Part shown: piece by piece, positions 12,601-24,869 of the stretch
Layout of the letters: every line of letters begins with the position of its first letter
Numbering within the stretch: position 1 is the stretch's first letter
From: Straminergon stramineum
Taxonomy: Eukaryota; Streptophyta; Bryopsida; Hypnales; Calliergonaceae
Assembly: GCA_963920665.1 (NCBI GenBank)
Contig: OY987266.1
Location: 10,545,001 to 10,609,000 of the forward strand
DNA length: 64,000 bases
Direction: 5' to 3'
Notes under the pieces: generated by a model
Database searches by the model: none
The model's input: only the letters and a program-made list of their open reading frames with translations
Told to the model about the DNA's origin: nothing
Translations under genes and position numbers: made by a program

Positions 12601-14320
12601 TCCTAATTAATATCAAGTGATAGCATACCTTTTGATTGATTTTTCATATGGCTCTAAAGGTCTTGTGCATGTTTTAAAGCAAATTCATTGTTTTTTGTCA
12701 CGTTAGTTGACAATTTAGCTTGAAGGATTCCTTTGAGCTTAAAGGAAAATGTCAATGTCAAGTTTTTATTGAAATGAAGTACTTTCAAAAAAAAATTGAA
12801 GGTGCAGAAGTTGAAGAGAGTGATTCTTACTAAGGCTTGGCAAACAATATTTGTATATTACCAACTTGTGACTCTTTCTACTTTCTTTACAAAATTCATT
12901 ACATTGTAAAGTGGCTTGGTTATAAGAATTGTAAGTACCAAACATGCTTCAATAATCAATACATACCTATTTTCAAACCCTTGTTTTGGCCTTTTGAAGT
13001 CAATGCACTTTTATGAGCTCCAATTAGCATAATGATGTCAAATTTGAAATTTTGCCTCTTGTATCATATCATGATGGATACATTATCAACTCAAAAACAT
13101 TGGCTACCACTTGCTTACAAGCTAGGGTTTGGCTAGGAAAGAAATCAAATGAAAAAGAAGGATTCAACTAGGTGTCTATGATATTAATATGGATTCAAAC
13201 ATAGATACAAATACATACATACAAATATATATGGATATATGTACTAACATGCATAAATATGAATTTAGATTAGTGCACATATGGTTGTTGACATAGGTGC
13301 AAATTATCCTATAACTTTCGTTAACAACCTAAGTTTAGTTGTTATTAGTCTTTGAATTCTTAGACTTTGTAAATAAAATATTTTTTTTGAGGAAGGGTAC
13401 TTAACTTCAAGTTTGTAAATTGAGGATTTGGCATATTGATTAACTATGCATGTCTATATTTTGTCAACTTTTACAATTATTCCATCATTCAAAACTAAAA
13501 ATTTCATATTCTCAAAAGCTTTTCAAAATTTCCAAACTCACTTCCAAACTTCCACTGTAAATTTATGGGATCTTTTCAAATTTTATTGGAAAAAAGTGGT
13601 TCATCTTCCAATATCTTTGCATCAAAGTTGGATTGAAAATATAAGTGACTAATTACAAAAAATTTACTAGAAGTGGACTTAGAAGCCATCAATATTAAAA
13701 GTGATATCAAAATCACTATTTTTCTAATAGAAATCTATGCATAATAAAAGGACTAATTCCTAAATGTTCAACCATCCACTAGATGAATGATGCAAGTTTT
13801 GAATACTACACTTCATTCAATTAATATTCACTAGGAAATTTGTTAAAAAAAATTATATAATATATCAATGGTCTAAATGAGTGAAAAAATAATGCTCTAT
13901 AATCATGGATCTATTATATAGATATTTTGGAGGAGTGACAATTACTTATTGTGAATTCTTTAAACCAATTTTACTATTTTCTAGTTTAAGTGCTTAGTAG
14001 ATTTATTCCAAAGCAATCATATTTTGAACATTGAATGGAATTCTTCAAGGTCACATTTTTTCCAAATAACTTGTCATTCATCCAAAGTAATGCTTAATTT
14101 AAAAAAATTGAAAGCAACTTCTCTTTATGACCAATTTGATAAAATAGAGTGTAAATGTATTCCTGCAAAAAATTAAGCAAAAATATGCAAAAATAAAAAT
14201 GATTTGAGCTTTGAAGTGTTAGAAAGCAACTTCAAGAGTATAAACTGAAGAGTGACCTAAAAATTCATCTTCATTTTGGACACAATACATGAGGGTTATT
14301 TCTGGCACAAATTAAGTCAT
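9676..14320. other. AT-rich intergenic DNA, no gene recognised
   Basis: This is about 4.6 kb of AT-rich sequence with dense stops in all frames. I find no transposase, reverse transcriptase, RNA gene or clear terminal repeats. It may hold decayed repeat sequence that only database comparison could name. Confidence 0.4.
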
Positions 14321-14321
14321 T

Positions 14322-14840
14322 TTTTTTCCCAAAAAGTGCCATGTGTCATCTTTTGATTGTTTTAGGGTGAAATGTACCACTCAAAATTTACAGTGAAATT
14401 TCAATTTTGGCATGTCTTGTCAAACATGCCCCTCGTTTATTATAGTAAAGTAGAAAATGAATATTCCACATGCAAAAAGCCAAATCAATCTCACGGCCTA
14501 GTATATGTACCCTACATAAAGGTTAAATTCGGAAATAATTCAGTCATTTTTGTAAAAAAGTGTCATATATCATCTTGTGATTGGTATGAGTGACATAGAC
14601 CCCTGTTAATCTGACGTGGAAATTTAATTTTGACACCAGAGTGCTGAATCATACCTTCAAGAACGGTATGCCCATTGTTGCCCCTCAACCTAATTGCGTC
14701 CCTATCTACAGGTGTCCAACATTTCAGCCCTCAAATGTTCAACAACTGTAAATAGGGATGCTGAATTGGGTTGAGACTCGCCTTTCAGCCCTTCCTGTGG
14801 AAATGAATATTCCACATGCAACAGGCCCAACCAGTCAAGC
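14322..14840. repeat. Local direct duplication upstream of VPS35
   Basis: Two direct-repeat pairs occur. AAAAAGTGCCATGTGTCATC... (about 14331-14435) resembles AAAAAGTGTCATATATCATC... (about 14556-14640). ATGAATATTCCACATGCAA (about 14457) recurs at about 14803. Between them, 14684-14775 forms an imperfect hairpin (arms CTCAACCTAATTGCGTCCCTAT and its near-inverse). The arrangement suggests repeated insertion or duplication in the distal promoter. Confidence 0.5.
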
Positions 14841-14884
14841 GTCCCAGTTGGCAGTGCTTCAGCACTCTGCTGATTCTACCTTCG

Positions 14885-14897
14885 AACCCTAAACCCT
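14885..14897 (+). promoter_or_regulatory. Telo-box-like motif in the VPS35 promoter
   Basis: The sequence AACCCTAAACCCT lies about 160 bp upstream of the VPS35 start codon. AAACCCTAA-type telo-boxes are known in promoters of constitutively expressed and proliferation-linked plant genes, often near the transcription start. Position and motif fit, but function here is inferred. Confidence 0.45.
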
Positions 14898-15047
14898 CGG
14901 AATGACTCCACAGCTTTCTTCCTTCACTAAACTTAAGCTTACACTCCCCTCACGCGCTTCGTTGTTGTTGTTGCCCGCGATCTGCAGCAATAGTGCAAGT
15001 ATCGATCTCGATCCCGATCGTAGTACTGCCCCCAAGGTCGAGAAGCC

Positions 15048-18000
15048 ATGCAGGTGCCGGAGGACGCCGTGAGCTCTGCGGAGGAGCAGGACAAATGGCT
15101 GGCGGATGCCGTGGCTCTCGTCCAGCACAATGCCTTCTACATGCACCGCGCTGTGGTCAGTGCTGCGTCCTTCCCGTTCTTCCCTGAATCGTTGTTCCTC
15201 TTTTTCTTTCATTAGGTTTTCATCTGTCGGCAAGAGTACCGGAGTGAGTGAATTGCCCCGGGAATTGCTGCCGATTTTTTGTTAGTTTCAGGGTTACTGG
15301 CTCCGGTGTGCAAATCTTGAAAAATTCTCGCGCGTGCAGGATGGAAACAATCTGCGGGATGCTCTGAAGTATTCTGCGCAGATGCTTTCGGAGCTCCGAA
15401 CTTCGAAGTTGTCTCCGCAGAAATACTACGAACTCTGTATCCTGACTCTACTTTGTTGATTGATTGATTGATTCTGTTGTTTCTCCTTTTGAAATACGTG
15501 TTCAAGAATGATTGAGTACCGAGAAAGAGATAAATTGGTTGCACTCGCTTTTTGTGTTCTGATTCTCTTCCTGAGGTAATCAGCGCTGAAGCGACACTAT
15601 AGCATGGTCAATATTTTGAGAATCTTCAGATTTTAATATACTCTTGTTAGGAAATCAATTGGATATCAACGCACCAGAGAATGAGTTATTTGAATACCAT
15701 AAGCAAAAGTTATAAGGGTTTAAAGTTTTATTGTAATGTCGACACAAGTTCTAATGTAGAGTTGGTGGAGATTCTCGAAATCAATATACCTATTGTACAA
15801 TGTTTTGGAGTGTCGCATATAGGTAGGTGTCGCAATTAGGTGCTTCTACCTTAGGTAGGCTCTTGGAATTTCTTAATCTGTTGAAATTGGCGCCCTTGAC
15901 CTCTGACAAGACATGAGAACCTTCGATGAATTACGGCAGCTGGAATCGTTTTTTAAAGAAGAGACGAAAAGAGGTCGCACCAATGCTGAATTGTACGAAC
16001 TTGTTCAGCATTCAGGAAATATACTGCCGCGACTGTAAGTTCTCGACATGCATAAAATCATCTCTTTACAAGTGTGGAGAGTGTCACGGATTGTGTCTAA
16101 GGATCTGTTGAGTCTTTCATTTCTGGCGTAGTTTATATGCGTATTGGTTCGATCAATACGTAGTAATGATGGAGGAGGGAGACATTGGTATCTATCGCGG
16201 TTCTCGAGTATCAAGGTGAAGCTCATCAGATCTACTTGTTTTTATTTTCTACCTAGGTATCTACTTATCACTGTTGGATCGGTGTACATCAAGTCACAAG
16301 AAGCCCCAGCAAAGGACATTTTGAAAGATTTGGTGGAGATGAGTCGCGGTGTCCAGCAACCGATTCGGGGGCTTTTCTTGCGTAGTTACCTCTCTCAAAT
16401 AAGCCGGGATAAACTGCCGGATGTTGGATCACCTTACGAAGGGTGATTTTCTAAACTGCTGCGATAATATGTTGACCTGTTTTCAATCTCCACTTAATTA
16501 ATGTTCAGGTGACCTTGCGACAAATATATTTCTTTTGAGAGTTCTCAAGTGCAGTCCGTGGTCGTGGATGTTACTGGGAGTCAACAGGAACAGTGTTTGA
16601 GGGAAGACTCTGGCTCATCAGTTTTCCTGCGTTTCATCGCCTCAATGAATGATGGAGTGGTGTGCTTTAAGGAGTCCTTTTGTATGTATCCATTTGCTCT
16701 GCTTGACATGGAAGTTGTACTTTAGGGAAGGTGGCAATGTGGTGGACGCAGTGGAGTTTGTGCTTCAAAATTTCACGGAGATGAACAAATTGTGGGTGCG
16801 GATGCAACATCAGGTGAGATCAGCTCTCTGGTTTGTCTCCTCTCAATGTGAGCTTGACTGTGGAGCATGAATGTGAGAGGTTCGCTCCAACTTGCAAATG
16901 GCGCATCCTGAAGTTAACATCAGCGAAGAATCTGCCTGTTGATGTGATTCCCTCTGCGTACCAAAGTTGACTATCTTGTATTTGTGATCGACTTGATGGA
17001 AACAGGGGCCTGCTCGGGAAAAAGAGAAACGAGAAAAAGAACGGAGTGAGTTGCGTGACTTGGTAAGTGTTGTCGAAGCTTTATTTCCAGGTTTGGCTTA
17101 GCTTGTGGTTGTCGAAACTTACAGTGTGGAAGGTCCGTCATAAAGATGCATTAAATGATTTTGATCTGGATATTGTGATCACCACTTTTTTTATTTTATA
17201 ATGCAGCTCTACTAGTAGGGGATCTTTAGGACAAGCAATTTTTGTTTTACTCCTCTGCCTAGTATCTGTCTTTGCTTTGCATGTATGTGGTTGTAGTTCT
17301 GGTCCGACAATTCGCCTGCTTTTGTTGTGCGGAACCTTTAGACTTTAGAAATGCTCTGATGTGTTTTCGCTGGCTATTTTGTGGCTTATCTAAACGATCG
17401 CTCAGGTGGGCAAAAATCTGCATGTTTTGAGTCAACTGGACGGTGTAGATCTGGAGATGTACAAGGATGTTGTTCTCCCACGAGTTCTTGAACAGGTATC
17501 ACGTATATTTAGTTTCTAGTGAAGTTCACTTCAAGGTCGTCTTCTCAGGGGCAGAGTGTTGTGGCAATGATTTCTTCAGACTCTGAACTTGATAGTATCA
17601 TCAGAAGACTGACACTTATATTCTGAAACTTGTTGTCATGCTTGCTCTTACTATTATCTTCTTCTGGTGTGCGGGTCATTCATAGGTAACTGTGTTTCCG
17701 GATGTAAGAGGTTGCTGACGTTTATCATAACTAATTAATGCATCAACATGTGAAACAGATTGTGAATTGCAAGGATGAGATTGCGCAGTACTACTTGATG
17801 GACTGCATCATTCAAGTGTTTCCAGATGATTTTCATCTGCAAACCTTAGAAACTCTTCTAAGTGCTTGCCCTCAATTACAGGTAAAGTCTTGTCATCTGT
17901 ACACTGTCATCTGTGAAAACGTATATTCTGTTGGCAACTGATGAGAAAAATAAGACATGCACCCTGGTAGATGGATCTTGTACACACCAGTTGCCAGCAG

Positions 18001-21000
18001 GTTCCTATGTATTAATTAAATCCTAGACGTGTTACATGAGCTTGGCAAGTGAAGGTTTGGTCAGAGGACATGAATAAGCTGTACCTTGTGTATGGGTGTG
18101 CAGCCAACAGTGGACATAAAAACAGTGATGTCTCAGTTGATGGAGCGTCTTTCTAAATATGCTGCTACCTCGCCTGAGGTGTTGCCTGAATTTTTACAAG
18201 TGGAAGCCTTTACAAAGTTCAGTCACGCGGTTGTTGAGGTGACAACATAATTCATTATGCTGGCCTGAGTCTATTGATATTGGTGCTGTTAGGTACTAGA
18301 TTCTTAGCATTTGTGGATCTTATAAATGTGTTCTGTTCAACATGAGCTGCAATTCTTCTTTGAAGTTGAGTCGCCTCGCTTTCGCCACTGTTGTTCCTAA
18401 GTTAACTCCTTTAAGAAAGTTCAAGGCTTCGAAGTGCATGTTTCTGACTGAAAACGGACCGAATGTCAATTGAATAGGTGATCGAAGCGCAACCAGACAT
18501 GCCATTAGTCGGAGCTGTGAGCCTGTACGTGGCTCTACTTACTTTTGTGTTGCGAGTTCATGTCGACCGTCTGGACTACGTCGACCAAGTTTTGGTAAGC
18601 TCTGTGCTTATCTAGGCGTTCATTTCAGGCCTGTCTTGGTCGTTTTAGTAGTTAGCGATTGCGTATCGAGTTGTGGATTTGGGGCATGAGAGCCAAGCTG
18701 GAAATGTGAAACCAAACATGTGAAAGTAGAGTCGGGGAATCCTTTCAGATCTGAAACCTTGGAAGAGTTGGCGTCTAGAGCAGACTTTGAAGAGAGTAAG
18801 CTGATATGATCGTGAGCCTGAGCTTTTCCCTCTGGTCTTGTAATGACAGGGAGGTTGTGTAAAGAAACTAGAAGGTAAAGGCAAGGTTAAGGATGCTAAA
18901 GCGACCAAACAGCTCGTGGCTCTCTTAACTGCTCCGCTGGAGAAGTACAAGGACGTCGTTACTATTCTAAAGATGAGCAACTATGGGAAGTTGATGGAGC
19001 ACTTAGACTATGACACAAACAGGGTGATGGCAGTGGTTCTCATACAATCAATTTTGGCAAACAACACTCTCATAACAGCTCCTGAGAAGGTAGACTTTTC
19101 TGTCGATGCGTCGGTAACTTGGAATACTTGGCAGGGCAATCAGAAGCTTGATTGGCATGAACTTGTTTTGAGTGGTATTTGACGGCTCCTCCTTTCCGTG
19201 TCTGTTTCTGCTGTGCATAGTGCTGTTGTTGCAGTACTTTATGCTCAGCTCTTATGGACGCTTCTTCTTTGAGAAGAGGTTTTTGTTATATAGGACCTTT
19301 TTGTTCGAGACAAATATTGTGCCAATTTTTTACGGAGATAGTTACTACGTCGATCCGCTGAACATTTCGATTACCGAGATGACGGAGATTGCATTATTGC
19401 GTTTACAGTTTCATTGGCTTCGTGCCCTGTTTTGGTTCTGGAGATAGTGATAAGTGTAATGCAATTGCAGGTGGATGGACTGTTTGATCTCTTGAAAGAA
19501 CTCATCCAGGATAGTGATGGGGCGCCATCTATTGATGAGGTACGGTATGGGTGATGAAATGATGGTGTATTCCCCTTGGTGCTTTGCTCAACATCCTTCT
19601 TTAAAGTAGCGCGATTATATTGGATTGTGAAACGTGGTGGGGTCGTTTTTCTTGTTGATGTCAGTTGGACGAGGAAGACTTCAAGGAGGAGCAAAATCTG
19701 GTGGCGCGGCTGGTACATATGTTGGCGAACGATGACAACGAGCAGATGTTCCAGGTGAACAACCAGAATATGACACGTGCTTTGAAGAACATATGAATCA
19801 TTAACAACGTTGAAGAATAAAAGTCTCGAGAGACCTGGATCATGTTGTCGAGGCGAAGGGATTTGTAGCATTAGGAGCTGTGTTTCTGTGCCAGGATATC
19901 TTACTGGGCAGTTTGGGTGCAGATTTTATCAACTGCAAGAAAACAGTTTGGTCAAGGGGGTCCAAAAAGGCTGCCATTTACTCTGCCACCTCTCATATTT
20001 GCCGCCCTCAAGGTGCAAGTCCTTCACTTATCCGAGTTCTTTTCATTTCGTGGAAGAGCATATTTAACCAGCGGATGCGTTTGTACTGATGGGGGCATTA
20101 CATGAATACTGAGGTTATGTTGTGGTGGGTTACAGTTGGTGCGCTCCTTGCATAATGAGGATCTACCCGAAGATGGCGCTGTATCCTTGAAGAAGGTCTT
20201 TCAATTCTTGCATCAGGTGAGTGGCGCCATCAGATTTGAGACTGTGGTCGGGTAGTGGTGTGGATCTTCGACACAGTTGGTATAAGTTTTTATTCAGCTT
20301 TGATTAGCTCGTGGGTGGCAGGATAGTACTATGTTTGTCTTGAACGGCAGATAGAACTTTTTGTCTTTGTCTTGAATGATTTGACGGCTTTTTTCACTTC
20401 GGTACTTGTCGATGACGATTCTGATCACGCCTTTCAAGTAAGGTAACTACACCTAATTTCGACTGCTTTCTAAAACCGACCAGTCTAGATTCTTGCACTC
20501 CCACTATTCATGAGAGTCTATGGTCGGTTTGAGAAACACCTATTCTCAGCATTTTAAAAATCGTAGTTTATTCATACGGTGTCCAAAAAATGCATTCTAA
20601 GAGAATCTAGAATGTCCTTTTGACTACCAACAAGATCCCACGAAAAATTTTCCAATGTAATAATGGGAACCATGCTGAATCGCTTATTTGTGCGATTTTA
20701 GGTGTAGTTACCGTACTGACCTCATCTGTTGGGAATGTGGTAGACTGTGGAGGCGCTGTCAGTGGTGCCAGCCCCCGAGCTTGCCTTGCGGCTGTACTTG
20801 CAATGCGCAGAGGTGCAGATTCCTCTTCTTCTGATGTCTCCTAAGTGAATGTCCTGCAGACGGAGCGGCGGAGTGGAGCTCCGTCATGTCCACTTCACCG
20901 CTCCATTTTTATGATTCTGCAGTCTCTATTGGTCTACCAATCAGGAGACCAATTGGAATGTAGCAGGATTGAAAATGCAATCTCGTTGAAGCACTTTTTT

Positions 21001-22659
21001 ACCCCTATTGAACTCTTCACTTGTCTGTGTGCACTGTCCAGCTGTTATCCTTCTAGTATGAGCTCCACTCGGTACAGAAATATTGATGTGGCCAGATCGT
21101 GGAGTGATCAGGAATGAGTTATAAAGTTGTTATTTCTCATGAGCTTGTCTTACTATCTTCATAATTCATATGTGGCGTGTGTTTTCAGGCTGCGGGTGTA
21201 TGCAACTTGGAACCGGTTGCCTATGAGTTTTTCACACAAGCTTTCGTGATCTATGAGGAGGAAATTGCGGTAAGTGGTGCTTTAATTTCGTGCTTAATTT
21301 GACATTTGCAGGATACATGCCTTTTGGTTCTGGTTTTATGGATGTAGGACGGGAGATGGTAAAATTTGCACGTTCCTGTGGTTTACAGGATTCGAAGGCC
21401 CAGGTGACTGCTCTGCAGTTGATTATTGGCACACTACAAAGAACACGGGTTTTTGGTGTAGAGAACAGAGACACGCTTACGCACAAGGCGACAGGGGTAA
21501 GACACCAAGCCACGTTGCTTGTTTTTGGAAGTACATAAAGACTTCCTCTTGCGTTTTGCTATCGGTACGAGTACCTGATTGAGAATTTATCTGACTAGGA
21601 GCCGTGAATCTTCTGCTTGATTGGGGGGATTGTGTATTTTTGAGCTTAAGAGTTTTTCGATAACCTGTTGTTCCTGTGCATCCAAGAATTTCGTCAGGTG
21701 GCAGTAAGCACTGGTTGCAAGGGATGATTATATGCTTGTTGATGGTTTTGCTGTTTTTTCATAGCTTTCCCTGCACAATTGGCTGATGGTTGGTGTTTGG
21801 GTGCAGTACTCCGCGAAGTTGTTGAAGAAGCCTGATCAGTGCAGGGCTGTCTACGCTTGCTCTCATCTTTTCTGGGTTGAAGAGGGAAGTGGTGTCAAGG
21901 ATGGTGAAAGGTAATTTGTTTCTTTTGATTACACTGTTGCCAGTTTCTTGAATGATCACTTGGGTTCTCCATGTGTTGTATAGCCTCCTTATAATCGTGG
22001 AATGAAGTGTTTCACCTGCAGTTTGGGAAGGTCATGTATGAAATACTTCAAGGTTTGGATCCTTCAATCGAAATGTCTTATTGTTTGAGGAAAGAGACCA
22101 CCTGAGAAACCATCACTGACCCGAGTTCTGAATCATGTTGTGTTTCACCGTACTCAGGGTATTGTTGTGCTTAAAACGAGCCTTGCGGATTGCCAACGCT
22201 GCGCAACAGATGTCTAGTGCTACCCGAGGAAGCAATGGACCAATGACCCTTTTTGTAGAGATTCTGAACAAGTCAGTGGCAGCCTCTCGACCATTAGCAT
22301 TGCTTGTCTAATAAGTTTACTTTGCATTGTGGAAGGTCTTACTATTAGCAGATTAATTGTGTTTCTGTGGTTGATTAGAGAGATCAAGTTTTAGAGAGCA
22401 AATTTTTGAGATCTCAGGTTTGTTTGGGTGGATGATTTGTAGGTATTTGTACTACTTTGAAAAGGGCAACACTCAAGTTACAAGTACAATTATTCAAGGA
22501 CTGTTGGAGCTCATTGTCACCGAGATCCAAAGTGAAAATACTGCGCAAGATATGCAGGTGGATGCTTTCCTGGCCAACACCTTGAGATACATCCAGTTCC
22601 AAAAGCACAAAGACGACTCAGTTGCGGAGCGATACAGTGATATTCAAGTGCCCAGTTAG
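15048..22659 (+). CDS. VPS35, retromer core subunit (21 coding exons)
   Basis: VPS35 is the alpha-solenoid scaffold of the retromer, joining VPS26 and VPS29 on endosomes/prevacuolar compartments to recycle vacuolar sorting receptors and plasma-membrane proteins. Exons: 15048-15155, 15340-15436, 15911-16034, 16257-16442, 16726-16813, 17006-17062, 17406-17495, 17759-17881, 18104-18238, 18478-18594, 18850-19089, 19471-19539, 19665-19754, 19923-20012, 20136-20216, 20744-20812, 21189-21269, 21389-21496, 21807-21910, 22158-22271, 22443-22659. All junctions are GT-AG, all phases agree and they total 795 residues, close to other plant VPS35s (about 790). The diagnostic PRLYLL motif (VPS26 contact) is residues 108-113, across the exon 3/4 junction. 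Other conserved blocks are [76 protein letters not shown] and [12 protein letters not shown]. The N-terminal ATG precedes an acidic stretch and then KWL, as in relatives. No lesion seen; probably functional. Confidence 0.96.
20442..20712. mobile_element. MITE in VPS35 intron 15
   Basis: Perfect 15-bp inverted ends GGTAACTACACCTAA lie at 20442-20456 and 20698-20712. Two more nested inverted pairs lie inside (AAACCGACCA with its inverse near 20475/20522; TCTAGATTCT with its inverse near 20486/20603), so the transcript could fold strongly. Flanks read GTAA and GTAC, so a target duplication of 3 bp is possible but not clear. It sits 31 bp upstream of exon 16 and explains why this intron is one of the longer ones in the gene. 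Confidence 0.7.
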
Positions 22660-23030
22660 GGGTCACGGTTTTTCCATCATCGTTCTGCTTTTCATTGTCT
22701 CATAAGCTCTTTTAAGGTCTGAGTAATGTTGTAAAGGATTGTTTCTGCTGTGTCACCACAGCTTCTTCTGATGTACAAGTTTATATCTGTGCGAGAGGAT
22801 CTTGCGGCTTAGCAAGGGTCTGGTTGCCGGACTTCTTAATTTGGAGTCGTGGCTGTAGTCAACTGTACAATAATGATTTTTATTGTCTCCACGATTCGAT
22901 GCCCACTCATGTTGCATGATATTCTTACATATGTCCCTGACAGTCTTTACGTCTCTGCGAAGTCGAGGAATAGTGGGTTTTGCAGTTTCTGATGGATATT
23001 TCCAAAATTGCTAAATAAATATATTTTCCC
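22660..23030 (+). terminator. VPS35 3' UTR with AATAAA signal
   Basis: The sequence downstream of the stop is T-rich. A canonical AATAAA lies at 23014-23019, about 355 bp after the stop codon, and is followed by a T-rich stretch. This is the most likely polyadenylation region, though plant poly(A) signals are loosely defined. Confidence 0.5.
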
Positions 23031-24304
23031 TGAGTGTAACGCAGGGACTCGATAAAGTACATGGGCTTAGGACACCGATCACCTCTAGTGCATTTTGGGT
23101 GCAAGTAAAAGTGGGCAGCGGTAGATATTTAAGCTCTAAACGTCCCTCTCCTTAAGCTTGCATAAACTGACACGAACAAATATTCGATCACAACGAACCA
23201 GATTTGTAAGATTGTGACACTTCTACGAGTATTGTGGGTTTTTTGGTGTAAGAGTTTCGTATTGGGATCTAGATTGGATCGGTAATCTTGTTTGCTTTGA
23301 ATTAGTTTCTTGTAGCATGTGATTAAATGTTTGTGATCGAGTTTGCCTTTTCGCTTGTGATCAAGTTTGTGTTTTTGTCCAAGGGAGAAATTGTATTTTT
23401 TTTGTTCCTCCATCAAACAGCAACGAACAAGATAATCATATCAAGAAAACACTGACTGCCATGGACGTAATAACCGTGACACCTAGAACTTGAAACAGTG
23501 ACAGTTGAGAGGATCTCAGAATTGAAACAAAGTTCAGCAATGAGACCATCAACTGAAGCCAGGCACTTGCATCCAAACTTCAAGATTAGAGAAACAAGAA
23601 CTAAATCGACTATCATAATGTACAACAATCAAAGTCAGAGAAAGCAGAAAAAATACGAAAACAGCACAAGCTATGGCAAAATGCCAAATTCACAAGAAGA
23701 AATTAGTGGAGCAACTGACAGGAGGAAGAGACGAGTAGGTGGGTGGGAGAAGATCAAAGTGGCAACTTCTAGCCTCTTGATGTTGCTCTCAAAATTTATC
23801 TGTTCTGAATTTGAGTTCAACTGAAAGAAAAGAAATGTGAATCAAATCTAGGTTTATTTCAATCTAAAGTTTAGGGATGTAACCATCTTCTAACATTGAT
23901 ATTCTAAGTGTAAAATAGCAAAGAAAAATGGTTAATATTACATAATATTCTTCACTATAATAGACGCCTATAAACAACATTTCAACTTCTTTTTAGAGGT
24001 TATTATGAAATTGTTATCAATTTTATTTCATTTCTCTTAAAGCATTATTTCACACATGGAAGCTTCAAATATTTACAAAACATTCAACAGTTTTATATCT
24101 TTTTGAAAACATTCAACTGATTTCATTAATGATGGCAAGTAATATAACATGAGATTCATCTATATAAAGTGGCAAAATGATAAAGACATAGAAACAAATA
24201 TGGAGTTTGAATACACATTAATAGGCTTCATTTTTTTAAAGGTTTAATTTTATTACATTATCACACCATAATAGTGAAAACTTCCATATCTTGGAGCTCT
24301 TAGT
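23031..24304. other. Spacer, no gene recognised
   Basis: Frames of about 70-108 codons occur on both strands at 23129-23824 but overlap one another and show no domain. Nothing supportable is seen. Confidence 0.35.
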
Positions 24305-24504
24305 TAACAAGAGAAAGGTGTGTTTTAAGTATAGTCCTAGACATATAGTCCTATAAGTAATGACCTTATAGGGGTGTTATCAATAAAAATTTACTAAACA
24401 CATTTATTTTTAGTAAATTTTTACTAAAAACACCCCTTTAAGATCTTTACTTATAGGACTATATGTCTAAGACTATACTTAAAACACACCTTTCTCTTGT
24501 AGTG
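24305..24504. mobile_element. Foldback MITE, CACTAC-ended, copy A
   Basis: It is nearly palindromic: the left arm (ACAAGAGAAAGGTGTGTTTTAAGTATAGTCC...) pairs with the right arm, which ends CTCTTGTAGTG. Arms are about 80 bp and the centre is AT-rich. It matches copy B (24663-24866), 160 bp downstream in the same layout. The left terminus has mutated (GTTAACAAG instead of CACTACAAG). Confidence 0.75.
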
Positions 24505-24662
24505 TATGTTTTCCTATCTTAGAAAAATGAGACAAAAAAACAAAATTTATTTCTATATATTTATTTAATCCCTATAAAGTCAATATGTCCAATATTCTTA
24601 GACAACATCAATTTTCGACTTGTCAAATTTTTATAGTGACCATCAACATGGCACAAGTCTAG

Positions 24663-24866
24663 CACTACAAGAGAAAGAGGTGTTTTAAGTGTAGTCCTAG
24701 ATATATAGTCTTGTAAGTAAAGACCTTAAAGGGGTGTTTTCAGTAAAAATATACTAGAAATACATGTGTGTTCAGTAAATTTTTATTGAAAACATCCTTT
24801 TAAGTTCATTACTTATGGGACTATATGTCTAGGACTACACTTAAAACACCCCTTTCTCTTGTAGTG
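24663..24866. mobile_element. Foldback MITE, CACTAC-ended, copy B
   Basis: It begins CACTACAAGAGAAAG and ends with the inverse CTTTCTCTTGTAGTG. Both arms pair over about 80 bp around the TAGTCCTAGA.ATATAGTC core. CACTAC termini are typical of CACTA (En/Spm) elements, so a non-autonomous relative is likely. The expected 3-bp target duplication is not clear (TAG on the left, ATA on the right). Confidence 0.8.
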
Positions 24867-24869
24867 ATA

